Shown here piece after piece: positions 1 through 12,690 of a stretch of 64,000 nucleotides of DNA. Position numbers and translations under genes: made by a program. Numbering within the stretch: position 1 is the first letter of the stretch; each line of letters begins with the position of its first letter. The stretch spans positions 15,565,296-15,629,295 of the forward strand of contig OX637292.1 in assembly GCA_951799445.1 (NCBI GenBank), in the 5' to 3' direction. The notes under the pieces were generated by a model. It had not been told where the DNA came from. It saw nothing but the letters and a program-made list of their open reading frames with translations, and did no database searches. The DNA comes from Pseudisothecium myosuroides. Its lineage: Eukaryota; Streptophyta; Bryopsida; Hypnales; Lembophyllaceae.

Positions 1-3000
1 GGGAAGCCCCCTCCCGACGACCTGGATATGGAAGGCTGGATCCACAACGCCTCTCTCCCTGCGGACATCTACGTCTTCGGGTATGTATGCACACACAACG
101 CAATAGAGGAAACTCTTTTCAAGCATTTCTTCCATTTTAGAATAAATTCTAAAGCATTCGTGGTTTGGACTGCAGCTTCCAGGAGGTGGTGCCCTTGAAC
201 GCCAACAACGTACTCTGCATGCAAAACGAAGGGCCCGCGGCGCTCTGGGAGGCCAAGATTCGAGAAACGCTCAACAAAAGCGTCACACAACAGCAAGCTC
301 TCCAGAGGACTATGAGTGTGCCGCTGTCAACTCGCAATGCCGCTGTCAACGTGACGGTCACGGAGGTCCCGGAAGTCTCCGACGTCGAGAGGTTGATCGC
401 CGAGCTCAGCAACCTAATCCCCGAAAATCCTGCCTCTCACGGCACCGCTTTCAAACCTGGCAACCAGCTCTCGCCCAGAAAGACGGCACAAAGTGGAGAT
501 TCCCGGCAGCAGATGTACACGCGAGTTGCAAGCAAGCAGATGGTGGGGCTCTTCATCACAGTGTGGATTCGCTCCCACCTCTGGCGCCATGTTCATAACG
601 TGCAAGTCTCCACTGTCGGGTGCGGACTCATGAATCACCTCGGCAACAAGGTACGCACACACCGCGGATTGCAACGACCTTAAAAGCAATTCAGAGTTGC
701 AACCGCCTGTGGTAAATTTCACGTCATTGAAGTGAAGCTCATTTCGCTACATAAGCTGACTTGCATAAAAATTTCAACGAATAGGCAAATTGCAGTAGGT
801 GAGACTGCATGAAACTCATGACTGACTGATTCTACATGAAAGACACATTTTTTTGAGAAAGTAGTGGATTAAGATGGAAGAGCTGATGAGAAAAAAGAGT
901 GAAGGAACATTATGTTTAATAATTTTGCAGGAGTAATGGCAGGACAGAAGGAGCAAATCTCTGGATACGAGAACATTAGCTTAAGCTTGTCATAACAATT
1001 TTGCATATCTTATAAGGTTAGGGTTTGGTGGCGTTACAGGGCTCGATATCTGTGAGTATGTTTCTTCACTACACGAGCTTCTGCTTTGTGTGCTCGCACT
1101 TGACGTCCGGCCACAAGGAGGGCGACGCGCTCCGTCGAAATGGCGACGTCGCCGAGATTCTTCGCCGAACGAAGTTCCCTCGCCTGGCGAAGCTCTTAGG
1201 GCTCGGACTTCCCGAGAAGATCTTAGCACATGAGTAAGCAAATCTCTCTGACACCAAACCGTCTTCGTCGTAAACCTCATCTTCATTACAATGGCAAAAT
1301 TTCACGAAAGTGGCAGGCATAGAACAGGCTAAGTATTAAGGAATCTCTGCAGGAATAGATTTGCATTGCCTGACTGAAACTTGTGACAATTCTGAGTTAT
1401 CTACTCAACAGAAAACTGGAGCGCAACTGAAGTTCATATCAATCCTCGTCCTTAGATTTTCAAGGTTTCAGTTGACCACCTCAAAACACACATCTGAAAT
1501 TGCAGCTCTAGGCACTCTGAAGATCTGCCAGTTTCTCGTATGAATGTGACCATCGCAGCTGTAGATCATCTCCCATTTTTGACATACAGAAACAACGACT
1601 GCACACAATCGTCACCTAATTAGCTCTGTCTCGATTTCTGCAGTCGCGTTATATGGCTCGGCGACTTGAACTACCGCCTGGCGTTGCCGGACAAGGAAAC
1701 GTGGACCCTCGTGAAACGAGGCGACTGGGCAAGCCTTTTACGCAATGACCAGGTACCGAGTTTGGCCATCCTTTGAAATTCATAACATTCTTATAAGCGC
1801 ATCATCTTCCTGTTCATCCGACAATGTAGAAAAAACAGGATATGAATTCGATTCCATCTATATGCTTGAGATCGAATAGTGTGCTACAATATCTACGAAA
1901 TGCTTAGTTACGCACAAGTATCAGTGTGCAAGATACTGTAAGAAAGCTATGCTATTGAAGAGCTTGATTGCCGTTAGCAATTTCGTTTCTTAAAATTGTT
2001 GATGATTTCCAAAGAAGGATGTGAGACGATCGATCCAAGCATCGAGGATACCTTGATTCATCCTTGAATTCGGAGATGAGATGCTGTGAAGAATGATGTG
2101 TTAGAAACGCGTCGTGCAAGAAGGATTCGCAGCTTGATTGCCGTTGGGAGCTTCGTTTTCCAAAATCCTCGATAGTTTCCAAAGAAGGATGTGAGACGAT
2201 CGATCAAAGCATCGAGGATACCTTGATTCGTCCTGGAATTCGGAGATGAGATGCTGTGAAGAATGATGTGTTAGAAACGCGTCTTGCAAGAAGGATTCGC
2301 AGCTTGATTGCCGTTGGGAGCTTCGTTTTTCAAAATCCTCGATAGTTTCCAAAGAAGGATGTGAGACGATCGATCAAAGCATCGAGCATACCTTGATTCG
2401 TCCTTGAATTCGGAGATGAGATGCTGTGAAGAATGATGTGTTAGAAACGCGCCTTGCAAGAAGGATTCGCAGCTTGATTGCCGTTGGGAGCTTCGATTTT
2501 CAAAATTCTTGATAGTTTCCGAAGAAGGATGTGAGACGATCGATCAAAGCATCGAGTGTACCTTGATTCGTCCTTGAATTCGGAGATGAGATGTTGCGAA
2601 GAATGATCTGTTAGAAGTGCATCTAGCTGTACAAGAAGGATCGGAATTTCAGGGTTTTTTGTTGCGGCCATTGACGTGATGAAGGATTTGGCTTGCTGTA
2701 GCTGAAGCTGGAGCAAGGTGAAGGGCGCGTCTTCCCAGATTGGCAGGAAGGGCCGATCTGTTTCCCTCCGACGTACAAGTTCCTGCATGGATCCGACCAC
2801 TACTTCAGCTCTGGCGATGGCGTAAACCCTAACCCAGGCTCGTCGAAGCGGCGGTCACCTGCTTGGTAAGCATTCTAACTAATACCCTACGTGAAGGTCA
2901 GATTCGGACATAAATTAAGTATTTTTTGGGATGTCTGAATTTTTGAAAATTTTATAAGTGAAATTTTTGGAAGATTACAAGTGAATTTCTGGAATATCCT

Positions 3001-5323
3001 AGAATATACCACCTGCCGAACCCATCTTCGCGCCAAAAGTAAAGTTTTCCGGCACTCAGGTGCCAGATCAGACCTTCACATACGGTAACTTAGGGAATGT
3101 TTGTACTTGGTGTTAGAGGTGACGTTTGCAATGTGAATACGGTCCAGAAGTAGGTCTAAATTCGCTCTTATGACCCTTAGTAACAACACTCTTTAACACT
3201 AAGTGAGAACATACCTTTACTCCTTCAAGATTCATGGTCTTACAATCATTTGTGGAAGCAGTACACTAAAGGTGTGTATACCTAACCCGATTGCGACACT
3301 TGTCCAACATTTCAATGTAGATATACAATAGATAGAGACACAATTGGGTTGAATGACATTAAAGTAGTTTGCTTTAGAAGTGACTGTCTTCATTACATCG
3401 ACCCTATAATTAGCTTTGAATTGGATATAAGGTGGTCCTTAAATTGACCTCTTTAGCCATTGAGTGGATTGAAAATAATGTGTTAGCTATTGCAAGAGTC
3501 AATCATTTTCTTTGGTTTCTCCGTGTCTCTTTACAAGTTGCAAGGGAACAGATTTTGGGAGACCTATGGTCATAAATAGGTGCCTACGGGCAAAATCTTT
3601 AAAAATTCATAAGTAATTCAATAATGCTTAAAAATATGAAATCAATTGTGTTATATACGACATTTATTTATTTTTGGTAGACCAACCTTTAAATGGTCGC
3701 TTTTGGAGCAGGGTACCTTAGTGGGTATACAAACCTTGATTTTGAACAAAATTAGTGGATATAAAAAATTGCTTGTAATAAAAGGAAATTCATATGAAAA
3801 GGGTATAGTATATGAATACCTATGTGCTATGTTTTTTGTATGATTTTCTTTTTATTAGGTATATTTTTTTGCGAGCACTAAATTTTTTTTTAAGGTTATA
3901 TAGCATGCTTGAAATAGAAGTGTGTTTCGATTCAATCATGTGATGTCAAAATCCAAATTCTCTTGTATCTATTTCACATAAAATTTTAATACATGTTCAA
4001 TACCAACATTGTTGAGCTCTAATTCTATACCAACCCAATTTTTTTTTTTGCCATATTGATTTGCCAATTGCTTTAACATTGCTATTGAGAATGTTAGCGG
4101 ATGCCCCCATCCTACTTTGTTTGAGTAATTTTTCTTTGCGACTTCAATTCTTTTGGTAGGGTGAAAACTTTGGTTTGAGATTTTGTTTGTCTCTATGCAA
4201 TGGAATGAGTTGTTCATTTGTTTCAAATATAAAAACAAAATATTCTTAATCATGCTCAGAGCCTCTCATTTAAAATTATAAAAACTTAGGTATCTGAAAA
4301 GAATGAGCTATAAAATGAATGAAGTGGTCACACTTCCTTGACTTATAGTAAGGATGATTCTTTCCCTTATTGCTCAAGGCCTATGTTCTTGGATTCTTCA
4401 ACAATGTTCAAATGGCCCTTGCTTCACTAGTATAGAATGTTATGAAAAAGTGTGGAGTTTGCTCTATAGGTGTGATCGAGTGTTATGGTATGGCAAGGGG
4501 TTGAACTTACTAGACTACACATGGGAAGATTCAAAGCTATCAGATCACCGGTCCGTCTTGGCAACATTCATGGCGGAGGTTGAGGTGGTGAGCTTAAAGA
4601 AGCTGAAGAAAGTATGTGTGGATCATGTGAACCACTGTGAGATGGATGTCCATTGCAAGGTCGTACCTATGGTGAAGCCCTTTATTGATGTGCATAACAT
4701 ACATTCCAACAAGGCTTGGGTTTCTCTCTTGTAAGTCATCTTCTCTTAGAATTTGTTTCTTCTTGCATACTTCTTAAACTTGGAAGGAGATGAAAAATAA
4801 TATTCTTTTGCATGTTTTATATAGAAACACGTACCTATATTGCATTTTTAATATATAAAAATCAATTGAAATTGCATAACTTTCTACATGTATTATATTT
4901 CAAAGATATACAAGAAATTTACTTTCAAGAAACTACATACAAATTCTTCTCCAACACATGTACTATATACAATAGTGATGTGTTGAAACGCTTTTTATTT
5001 TGTTGTCAATTGAATGCGTTTTTGACACTACGTTAATGTAATATAAGTGTCAAATTTTTATGGGCCTCGGAACAATGTTGGCAATGTTACCAGCTAATCC
5101 CTATTAAGTTGTTTTTGAATTGTGCTCTTCAATTGTGCATTTTTTGAAGTCTTTACAAGGAATTGTGGTATGCAGGAAGACACTATCTCCACAACACCAG
5201 AAGTTTGAAGAGATGGAGATGGATAGGAATCAATCTAGGTTCATGGATCAAGATGTGTGGCTTGATGCACATGAAGGAGATGAGGAAAAAAATGTGAAAG
5301 TACTTACACCTCAACCTCTATAA
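1..5323 (+). CDS. Inositol polyphosphate 5-phosphatase, type I plant 5PTase (5'-partial)
   Basis: Seven exons can be joined in frame: 1-80, 176-650, 1040-1233, 1644-1752, 2702-2865, 4470-4730 and 5176-5323, giving 476 codons before the stop at 5321-5323. All introns are GT-AG. Family motifs appear in order: FQEVVPLNANNVL (exon 1/2 join), the catalytic WLGDLNYR (exon 4), FPPTYKF (exon 5), KRRSPAWCDRVLWYGKG (exon 5/6 join) and SDHRSV (exon 6). These are the Mg-dependent 5-phosphatase core residues. The family removes the 5-phosphate from inositol phosphates or phosphoinositides in the cytosol or at membranes. The N-terminus lies left of the window. A linker rich in S, P and T sits between the FQEVVPL region and the RVASKQMVGLF segment, as in plant 5PTases. 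The last junction (4730/5176) is less sure: without it the frame stops at 4734, four bases past the exon 6 donor. Which plant paralogue this is cannot be told. Confidence 0.9.
1961..2640. repeat. Tandem repeat, 170 bp unit, four copies, in 5PTase intron 4
   Basis: The anchor AGCTTGATTGCCGTT recurs at 1961, 2131, 2301 and 2471, a spacing of exactly 170 bp each time. The three full units are nearly identical; the first and last carry more changes, and the last decays towards 2640. The array lies wholly inside the intron between exons 1644-1752 and 2702-2865. The open frames on the minus strand here are by-products of the repeat: 170 is not a multiple of 3 and they show no family similarity. Confidence 0.93.
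2890..3080. mobile_element. Small MITE with GTGAAGGTCAGAT ends (family M), in 5PTase intron 5
   Basis: Inverted ends read roughly TGTGAAGGTCWGATTTGGCA, with TA on both sides (2888-2889 and 3081-3082), as expected of a mariner/Stowaway-type target duplication. A second copy with the same ends lies at 27137-27282. It starts 24 bp after the exon 5 donor. Confidence 0.65.
3400..3650. repeat. Dispersed repeat in 5PTase intron 5 (second copy near 42240-42500)
   Basis: This stretch and 42240-42500 share a long run of similar sequence, including a 'TTGCAAGAGTCAAT' block, 'GGTCATAAATAGG' and 'TCAATAATGCTT', in the same order and direction. No coding capacity or clear ends were found. The rest of intron 5 (3081-3399, 3651-4469) is AT-rich with nothing recognisable. 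Confidence 0.6.
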
Positions 5324-5701
5324 TGTCATAGTCAAAATGTCCAAAATGCACGTGATTATTGATGGAGTATTTTGTAACATTGACAATCAATAGTGTTGCA
5401 TGTAAAAATTATATGAAGAAGCATTAGATTGAAGAAATGAAGATAGTGTTTTGAAATCCATTTAATAGAGTTTTTGAAGTCCTTTTTTGTTACATTTGTA
5501 GGCAACTTCTTGTAAAATAATGGAGTACAATATTGAGAGTATAAATAGAGATTTGAAATAACCCCCTAGGATTTGGTGAAAATAGAGTAAAAATATAATA
5601 TTAAGAGTTATCTCCTCAACGCCAGCCATGGTTGTTGTGTGCAATGGACGCTTCTCAATCAGTGTGGAAAATGAGTTTTCCGTGGTGTTGATATTTGATT
5701 A
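5324..5701. other. 5PTase 3' flank, with a partial copy of the 6339-6591 element
   Basis: AT-rich 3' flank. Bases about 5612-5690 resemble the left half of the TTAA element at 6339-6591: both carry the block GTGCAATGGACGCTTCT followed by CAGTGTGGAAAATGAG. The copy here breaks off where the TTAA element starting at 5706 begins. Nothing else is seen. Confidence 0.5.
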
Positions 5702-5705
5702 TTAA

Positions 5706-6334
5706 CCCCTAACTGCCTGAAGTACCAAATTAAGGTGTCGACAGTACTATGAAGTTAAATAAAACCTAACCAAGTTACTATTTTTAGTAGTTTATATTTT
5801 AAAATATTCTTTTAAAGTCTAATTTTAGCATAAAAATGAATGATAATAATACTTCTATTTAAGATTTTGTGCAAGGGTGTCCATCGTAGATCTTGATTTT
5901 CTAGTGTTGAGGGCTCTTGGAAATGAGCCTCAAGTATACTAGATCTAAAGAAAAAAAATCACATGAGAAGCTCATTTAAAGAAATTGTAGAGTAGATTTT
6001 GAGAAGCTATAAATTGACTCAGGTTATGCATATTATGCCCTTTAACCTCATATTTTTTTGGTAACCAATTTTTTAGGATTGACATGTGAAAAGAAGATTG
6101 AAAGACTTCAAATCACTTTCACAATTTTAACACCCCCATGATCAAACATTATATCTTTCAATTCATAAGTGATATTGTTGTATTTTCTTTTTCCATGTGG
6201 TCTCTAACATGTCTAGTTTGAATTTGTACTGTTACAATTTTAAAAAATTGATAAAACTTATGAAAAGGTCGGCCTTTTGTTCAATTTAGAGCACATTTCA
6301 AAAAGCTCAAAAAAGGCCTTGGGCATTTTAGGGG
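5706..6334. mobile_element. TTAA-flanked nonautonomous element (629 bp)
   Basis: Starts CCCCTAACTGCC right after TTAA (5702-5705) and ends in TTTTAGGGG right before TTAA (6335-6338). No coding frame. The right-hand TTAA is shared with the next element. Confidence 0.6.
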
Positions 6335-6338
6335 TTAA

Positions 6339-6591
6339 CCCCTCCTCACCCAGCCATGACAACTATGTGCAATGGACGCTTCTTTATCAGTGTGGAAAAT
6401 GAGTTTCCCACAACGTCAATTCTACAGAAAGAGTTGAACTCAATGTTTTGATTGATTGAAGGCATGTCAAATGTGATTTCTCAATCAGATTTCCGTGGAC
6501 TACGTTTTCAGTATACAATTTTTAATCTTGGGTGGTTTCACGCTTCCCTCACTTTTTCAGCGGACGAAAACGTCCCCTGGGCAGTGAGGGG
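6339..6591. mobile_element. TTAA-flanked nonautonomous element (253 bp)
   Basis: Begins CCCCTCCTCACCCAG and ends CTGGGCAGTGAGGGG, imperfect inverted ends, between TTAA at 6335-6338 and 6592-6595. It abuts the element 5706-6334 with only one TTAA between them. Confidence 0.65.
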
Positions 6592-7040
6592 TTAAGCAAT
6601 GTTTGTCATTCTTCTTCTTTTTTTAAACTATTATCAACACTTAAGTAGAAACACACAAAAATTGACTCTATCTCAAGAAACCGTGCACTCTTTCCACAAG
6701 CTCACAAACACAAGAATGAGCAAGCTGGGGAGCGATCACAAGATCACTTACCAAACAATATGAAATTCAACGTAACTTGTCCCTGACGTTGATGCTTAAG
6801 TTAATCCACAAAATACCTTTCGATGTTGTGTCCCTAGAGTGAGAAGCGACACCATTCTTGTTGTATGAGATTGCAATTTGAGATTGTGATATGGTAAGTT
6901 GAACTTGAGAGATGAAGCATGTCCCTGGCCTGTGATTCTGCTTCATAGCTTCTACCGAACCTGCCCGGCGTTTTCAAGGTCTGGTTCAGGTATGATGAAC
7001 TGCTCTGACTATTGACTTGTGTACTGTATTGTGGATGGTA

Positions 7041-8982
7041 CAGTAAGGTCTACTTCATTTTCGAATTTTGTGTTGCAGTAGTGTTCACTAAAAATTTCAA
7101 AAACTTCCGAAAGCCAATTCATGTTGCAAAATGAATCGATTTTGAAACCCGAAGTTGCATTGGAATTGTATGGAAGAGTACTTCAACATCAAAAGAAATA
7201 TTTACATGAAAACTTCAAAATCATACAACATTTTTTTTTAGCATAGAATGTGTGCCATCTAGTACTACCACTCTTGGCTGAAATCACCACTTGAATTCGA
7301 TCAAGCATGCTTGCAATCAATGTTTGTAGTTGCTCTAGACTAACACCATCCCATACCGCTTGATTGCATTCAATCATTTCATGTTTGTTCTTAGGCTTTT
7401 CGTGGTGGCGTAGCAAATCCTTCAAGATTTTCCACAAGTTTTCTATTGGGTTTAAGTCGGGGGAGTTTGGAGGCCAATTTATCTTTTTCATACTGTGAGC
7501 TCTCCTCCACATTGCAAGAGCTTTTCTGCGATGGACGTGAGCACTGCCTTCTATAAGTACAAGTTTCTGTGGTTCATCGTACATAAAATAAAATCTAGAG
7601 AGTGTACCTTCATAGATGTTTTGGATGAAATCCATTGTAGTCCGTTCACCTTGAGGCATGAAAACAAGAGGGCCCTCATCAAATCTTGTAAAACCTCCCT
7701 ATACCATCACCAAAGTACATCCAAATTTGAGAATAGGGGCAAGGCAATGCATATCTTTTGTGAGTTTTTTTCCAAACTCAAATCTGTCTAGAATTCTTGC
7801 CAAGCTTAAAGTTGGATTCATTTGTCCAAATGACTCTTCCAATTGTCAATTGTCCAATGGTGGTACTTGCAAGCAAAAGCCAATCTCTTAGTTCTATGAT
7901 CTTTGATGAAATATGATTTTTAAGCGTTACATGGTTTTCAAATCCTAACTAGCCTATGAATATAGTTGCATGTGGTATGCTGGTAAACTTGAAAAGTTCC
8001 AACAAGTGCCGCTAAAGTGATTTGTCGATCTTAATAAATCAATAGACCTAGGTCTCTCACAGCACAATTGGACAACTTTCTAGGTCAAGGTTTAGGCTTT
8101 AGAATAGTAATTTACCCGTAGACTTTCTATTTTCTAAAACTGTAGAATGTGGCATATTTAGATTATCAGCAATGCGACTTGATTTCATGCCACCTTCTTA
8201 CATTCCAACAATCAAAGATCTCTCACTATTGCTCAATATCCTCGTTTGCATTTTGATCTAAGCAAAAGAATGATTCCCATAAGCATTGAATGAAACAATT
8301 GTTGAACAAAGTCAAGAACAAAATGAAATAAAGAAACTCACCTAAATGGATGAAGCAAAGTTGTGAAATTGCAAGCAAAATGAAAGTACAATTGTAGTCG
8401 GAATGGAAATCGGAGTCAAAATGGAAATTGAATCGGAAATGTGAAAAAGGTTCGGAAGCTGGATGAAGAACGAAGCAACAGAATTGGGACGAAGAAGCAA
8501 TCACACGCAAGTGTTAGAGTTAAACCATAAGCATTGTCCTCCTTGCCCACGCCAAGCGCCCACCGCCACTGTCCACAGGTTGAGTATAAGCCACCCACTA
8601 CCACCGGCCACCGTAAAAAAAATAGAGGCGTGTGCTAGAGTAATCACAACAACAAAAGGAATGTGGAACATTGTACAAATTTGAGAAGGGAAAGACAGGA
8701 AAGACGGTGTAGAGTGTAAAGGGAAGCCAAGAGGATTGGAGGAAATTGCCGACGCTAGCAATTTTGGATGTCAAATTTGAATCCATTTAGAATTTGTAAA
8801 TGTGAGGGCTGATGACAACGGAATGAATTGTTGTAGATAGAGGACTAGGTCCTAGATGTCTATGCAAGAGTAGACTGCAAGAGTCATAGGGTGGTGATCA
8901 TAATACGAGCACAAAGCTAGAAAATTTGTGTAGAGTCAAGGAAGGGGATGCCAAGAATTTGTATATGACGTAGACCTTAGTG
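7041..8982 (-). mobile_element. Tc1/mariner-like transposon, full length but inactive (1942 bp)
   Basis: The left end CAGTAAGGTCTACTTCATTT and the inverted right end (…AAATTC/ATGA..GTAGACCTTAGTG) match over about 28 bp with few mismatches. TA flanks both ends (7039-7040, 8983-8984), the normal target of this superfamily. A decayed transposase lies inside on the minus strand. The same terminal sequence bounds the 1.4 kb palindrome at 16140-17543, so both belong to one terminal-repeat family. Confidence 0.85.
7190..8255 (-). pseudogene. Tc1-like transposase pseudogene
   Basis: Minus-strand reading shows the Tc1 plan. Near 8250-8110 there is a helix-turn-helix (SNSERSLIVGM…MKSSRIADNLNMPHSTV). 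A second DNA-binding part follows, then KRLAFACKYHHWT near 7890, VIWTNESNF near 7830 and WPPNSPDLNPIENLW near 7460. It is broken in several ways. There is a frameshift between DNWK and VIWTNES. Stops fall inside the DNA-binding region and in the VMVWGG equivalent (stop for W). Two of the three catalytic acids are lost: Asn stands in place of the first Asp, and the second Asp is missing in LIEGSAHVH. Only the last Glu (NPIEN) remains. The longest surviving frame is 7189-7659. Confidence 0.88.
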
Positions 8983-8984
8983 TA

Positions 8985-9241
8985 CAAACTCACTTGATTA
9001 CAGATTAGAAAATATAGAATGTTGATATGGTGGACTAACTCACGGGAAACCGTTCATTGAAACTAGATTCTAAATTTATTAGCACCACATTAGAAAGCTC
9101 ATCATGTACCCCTTTGAGAATCAAATCCAGCAGGCACGTCCATACCAACTTATTGTTTGCGTGTTTGCGAAATCAACGGCTTCATTTGAAGCTGCAGTCC
9201 GTAAAAGCAATGGCGTATGCATGATCCCAATTGGGATTCAG
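8985..9241. other. Short spacer, no gene seen
   Basis: Between the Tc1-like element and the stop codon of the S1 gene. It probably contains the 3' UTR of that gene; no distinct feature is seen. Confidence 0.5.
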
Positions 9242-12200
9242 TCAAAGGGGTGAATTGTAGTCTACATCTGTTTTAACACCAAAGTCTAACCAGTCCCGAT
9301 TGGCGATAACAATTTCCTGTTCCCCTTCGTCATCATCGTCCATACTATCTAGTGTAGGTTCAGAATTCCTTAGCTTGTAAGCTCTTGCAATTTCAGCAGC
9401 AATTTTCTCTGCACCTCGATATACCGCCTGGAACACATCAAAATTGGAACACCTTTGTCACAACAAGTCTTACAAAAATAATAGACGAATGACGCATTGC
9501 TCTAATCCAGACACAAAGCGTCATAAAATTTGCATCCACAATCAAATGCAAAAGACCAAAGTACTTTGTGCACATTACAAGACAACACGTAAGGAAAAAA
9601 AGCCAGACAGCGCACCTCTTTGTCTCTAAGCATTAAACCGTTTTCCATCTCCAGGTCAGCCGTACTGCATGGCAGTCACGTTCAAAGGTCAAAATGTCCT
9701 ACTTATAAACAAGATCAGAGAAGAATCGAAGTAACTTTTCAAAACATAATACTATTGTTAAAATTTTCAACTCTATAGATATGGAAACACTATTGCCCAT
9801 TTGGATACTTCGGGTTTAACAAGGAACAGATTGTGCCCAGTTTTTCTGCACCTTCGACATGTACACCCTTTTTGAAGGAGTCAAAATACGATTGCCCCCA
9901 TTATGTACTTACAACATCAACGGATTTTTTTGCATCTATAATACATATTGGAACGAAAATAGGAAAATATTGATTGAAAGTACCTGAACGAGAGCTTTTT
10001 CGGCATGTTTGAAGGAACAACCATCACTCTAACTTGCTCTCCAACACAAAATACGCATTCAATATTGTCAATCCGGGCCCGTGATATATTGCTGATGTGA
10101 AGAATTCCACTGTAAAAAGACACAACAACCTGTTAAAACAGTGTACCACAGCCATGTCCACAGATATACAACAAGATGTTCCATTCGATTAGCTTAACAG
10201 GTCCCAGCCAAAAGTGACGGTCTGAATGATAAATTACCTCAGTTCAGTATTCTTAACGCGAACGTGTAGACCATAGGTATGAATATCCGTGATGAATCCA
10301 TCTACTAGAGCGCCTACGTACGCATTCTTAGTCATCTGGATAACATACAGAATACAAGAGATTTTGGTGGCAGACTGTTTGGTAAGGCAATACAACAGTA
10401 CACAGGGGCCATAAAATATAGGATAATTCCATTTGCACGCGGCAAAAAAAGTTCCAAACTTGCGAATCCAAAGTGGCAGCAATATTAGCATATTCAATTT
10501 CTAACGGGTAGGTGAAGATCTAACTTTATGAATTCAAGCAATGGAAATCAACAATAAGGATCGAATCATCTAGTATAACGCACTCAAGCAAAAGAGAACA
10601 CAACTTTGCACTTACCCACGCTTTCTTTTCGCTAATAACCAAATTAGACCTCGTCTCATCAACAGTCGTGATCATCACTGAGAATATTTGTCCGACCTGT
10701 AGTGTCAATTATTAGTGCTAATCGACACAATGAAATATACTTAAATCATTCAGGTAACATCAAGCATAGTAACAATACATCATTCCAAAACTCAATCGAC
10801 AAACTCACATATTCTTTACAAGAGAAGCGTCCACCACGTGATAACTCGGGCGGGTGATTAAGTAGGTAATAAAATGGTAGAAATGCCCGCAAACCCTGCC
10901 AGTCAATATGTCACAGATGCTTTAGGTCATTTTAGAGGTACAACCACTAGACGTGGTGGCAGCTACATATGCAGGCTTGATGATTCAATTAACAAAATGT
11001 TCATATGAAAAAGCTAGTTAAATCCACATCAATTCCCGCGTATGGATACTTTGCATACTAGCATGGCCTACGTCATTGCAAAAACTATGACTATCCACTT
11101 GTGCTGAATCTCCTTTTCTCGAAACATTTGAGGACAAAAGTATTTGAAAATTCAATAACTCTGAATCCGTAAGTCCAAATCGTGGAAAAATGATCACCGC
11201 ACCCTTTCTTTCCCAAGAGGTTTCCAACGGTACCACACATGCCTATGGGCCCTAAGCTCACAATTTGTGATATCTCAATGTGAAAAACAATAAAAACTAC
11301 CGTATTGATTGCTAAGAGAACACAGTAGGACACTGGCTAATTCTATTTCCTCTATTTAATCAACCTCAAATTTTTTATTTTTTATTTAACATACCAAGCC
11401 GTTTTTCACATAGAGTCTATGCACGAAATAACCACAAAAAGAAAGGCATGCTGCACCACAGACAGGCATTCTGGGAAACCAGAGCGACAACCAGAATTAC
11501 ATTTACCTCAATTTTAGCAACAAGTCCCGCAGGTGTCCATTCAGTAATCTGGACCTTTAAAATGGCCTTATGCTCATGCAACTGCAACATAAACACAAAC
11601 ATTAATACACTGATAAACCCTAAACTCCTTCGAATTGCTCCCATCCTGCTGGCAACAAGCGTAGATCAATAACTTCAATTCAAACCGGGCTACCAGGAAA
11701 AGAAAAGAAATACCTGCCGGATGCGCTGCCAGGCAATACTCCGCGCAACAGATCTCGCCGAAAGCACAGCAACACCAGCCGAGGTGAATCCCTTCACTTC
11801 CAGAGTGAACACCGTCCCCAGCTCCGCCATCATAGGAACCTGTAATCCGAAATTCAGCACCTCCTCATCGTAAACATACCTCGGTCCATCACAAGGACCC
11901 GCAACAACGACGCCATTGCCGTCATCAGGTATCGCCCACGACAGCTCTCTAACGTTGCAATTCTCCAACGGCATAACGTCTTTACGAAACAGATGCGCCA
12001 GTTTCCCCGCGCCGATATCGATGTCCAACTTCCCGTAATTCCCCGAAGCCACAGTGCCGATAACATAATCCCCGACCTGAGGGTTGTAGAACAGCCCTTC
12101 CTCAACCCGAGCATCATTTGCTCTCTTCACTAGCTCCCTTCCTGCTATCGCAAATCTCTCAACTGAAACCCTAGCTCGATCACTGAGCAAATCCGAACGT

Positions 12201-12541
12201 GCATACTCCACAGTGGAATTCGAAGACCTGGTGCCGGGGCTTGTGTGGTCGGAATCCACCATCTTTTCAGGGATTCTGACATCGCTGCCGTCCAGAAATG
12301 ATTGGTGAGCCGGTGGATCACTACCCCTAATCCCTGCATCTTTCGAATTTTCTTCTTTGGGAAGAATTCTCTGGGTGCAGGCAATCCTGAGAGCATGAAC
12401 TTGCCCTTTGGAGTGCAGCTTCAGCCGTTTCCGTCTCGGCAAACGTGGTTTCCATTCCTCCCGAAGCGGTGGCGACCAGGACGCCGTCGGGGCATTCTTG
12501 CTGGGAACAAGAGCGTGGAAAATAGTCCGCTGCAAAAGCAT
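9242..12541 (-). CDS. Plastid-type S1-domain RNA-binding protein (RLSB/PDE338-like)
   Basis: Eight minus-strand exons join in frame: 12541-11714, 11581-11507, 10895-10809, 10696-10616, 10335-10238, 10109-9984, 9664-9616 and 9427-9242. Total 1530 nt, 509 aa. An in-frame TAG six codons upstream supports this ATG. The first about 60 residues are rich in R, S and K and low in acids, like a plastid transit peptide. Three S1-like OB folds follow: about residues 165-205 (VGDYVIGTVASGN…), 285-355 (VQITEWTPAGLVAKIEGLRAFLPF) and 362-430 (GFITDIHTYGLHVRV…GILHISNIS). Then comes an LSFSTADLEMENGLMLRDKE segment and an acidic tail. The domain order and length recall Arabidopsis RLSB/PDE338 (plastid rbcL RNA binding), but orthology is inferred from memory of the family. 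The acceptor of the fifth exon (10335) has a close alternative. Confidence 0.85.
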
Positions 12542-12690
12542 GAAAATGTTAGGCCACTAAGCCTTTCATTCACGTCAATTCGCCACAAAATCGAAATTCA
12601 AGCTCGCGACATGACAGAATCGGTCGCAGAGGTGCGCAATTGTTGAACCTTTGCTGCGGAAGAAGTCGGGCGCTATCAAGAAGGGGATTC

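Noticed and set aside
1952..2800. Overlapping minus-strand open frames with similar peptides (…HHSSQHLISEF…)
   Set aside because: They are the 170 bp intronic tandem repeat read in shifting frames; 170 is not a multiple of 3, and the real exon at 2702-2865 is on the plus strand.
4354..4469. N-terminal part of the frame that contains exon 6, taken as an independent gene start
   Set aside because: The sequence before 4470 is intron: the 5-phosphatase motif resumes exactly at the TATAG acceptor and joins the exon 5 end in phase.
12302..12646. 114-codon plus-strand frame opposite the S1 gene
   Set aside because: It is the antisense shadow of the transit-peptide exon, with no independent motif.
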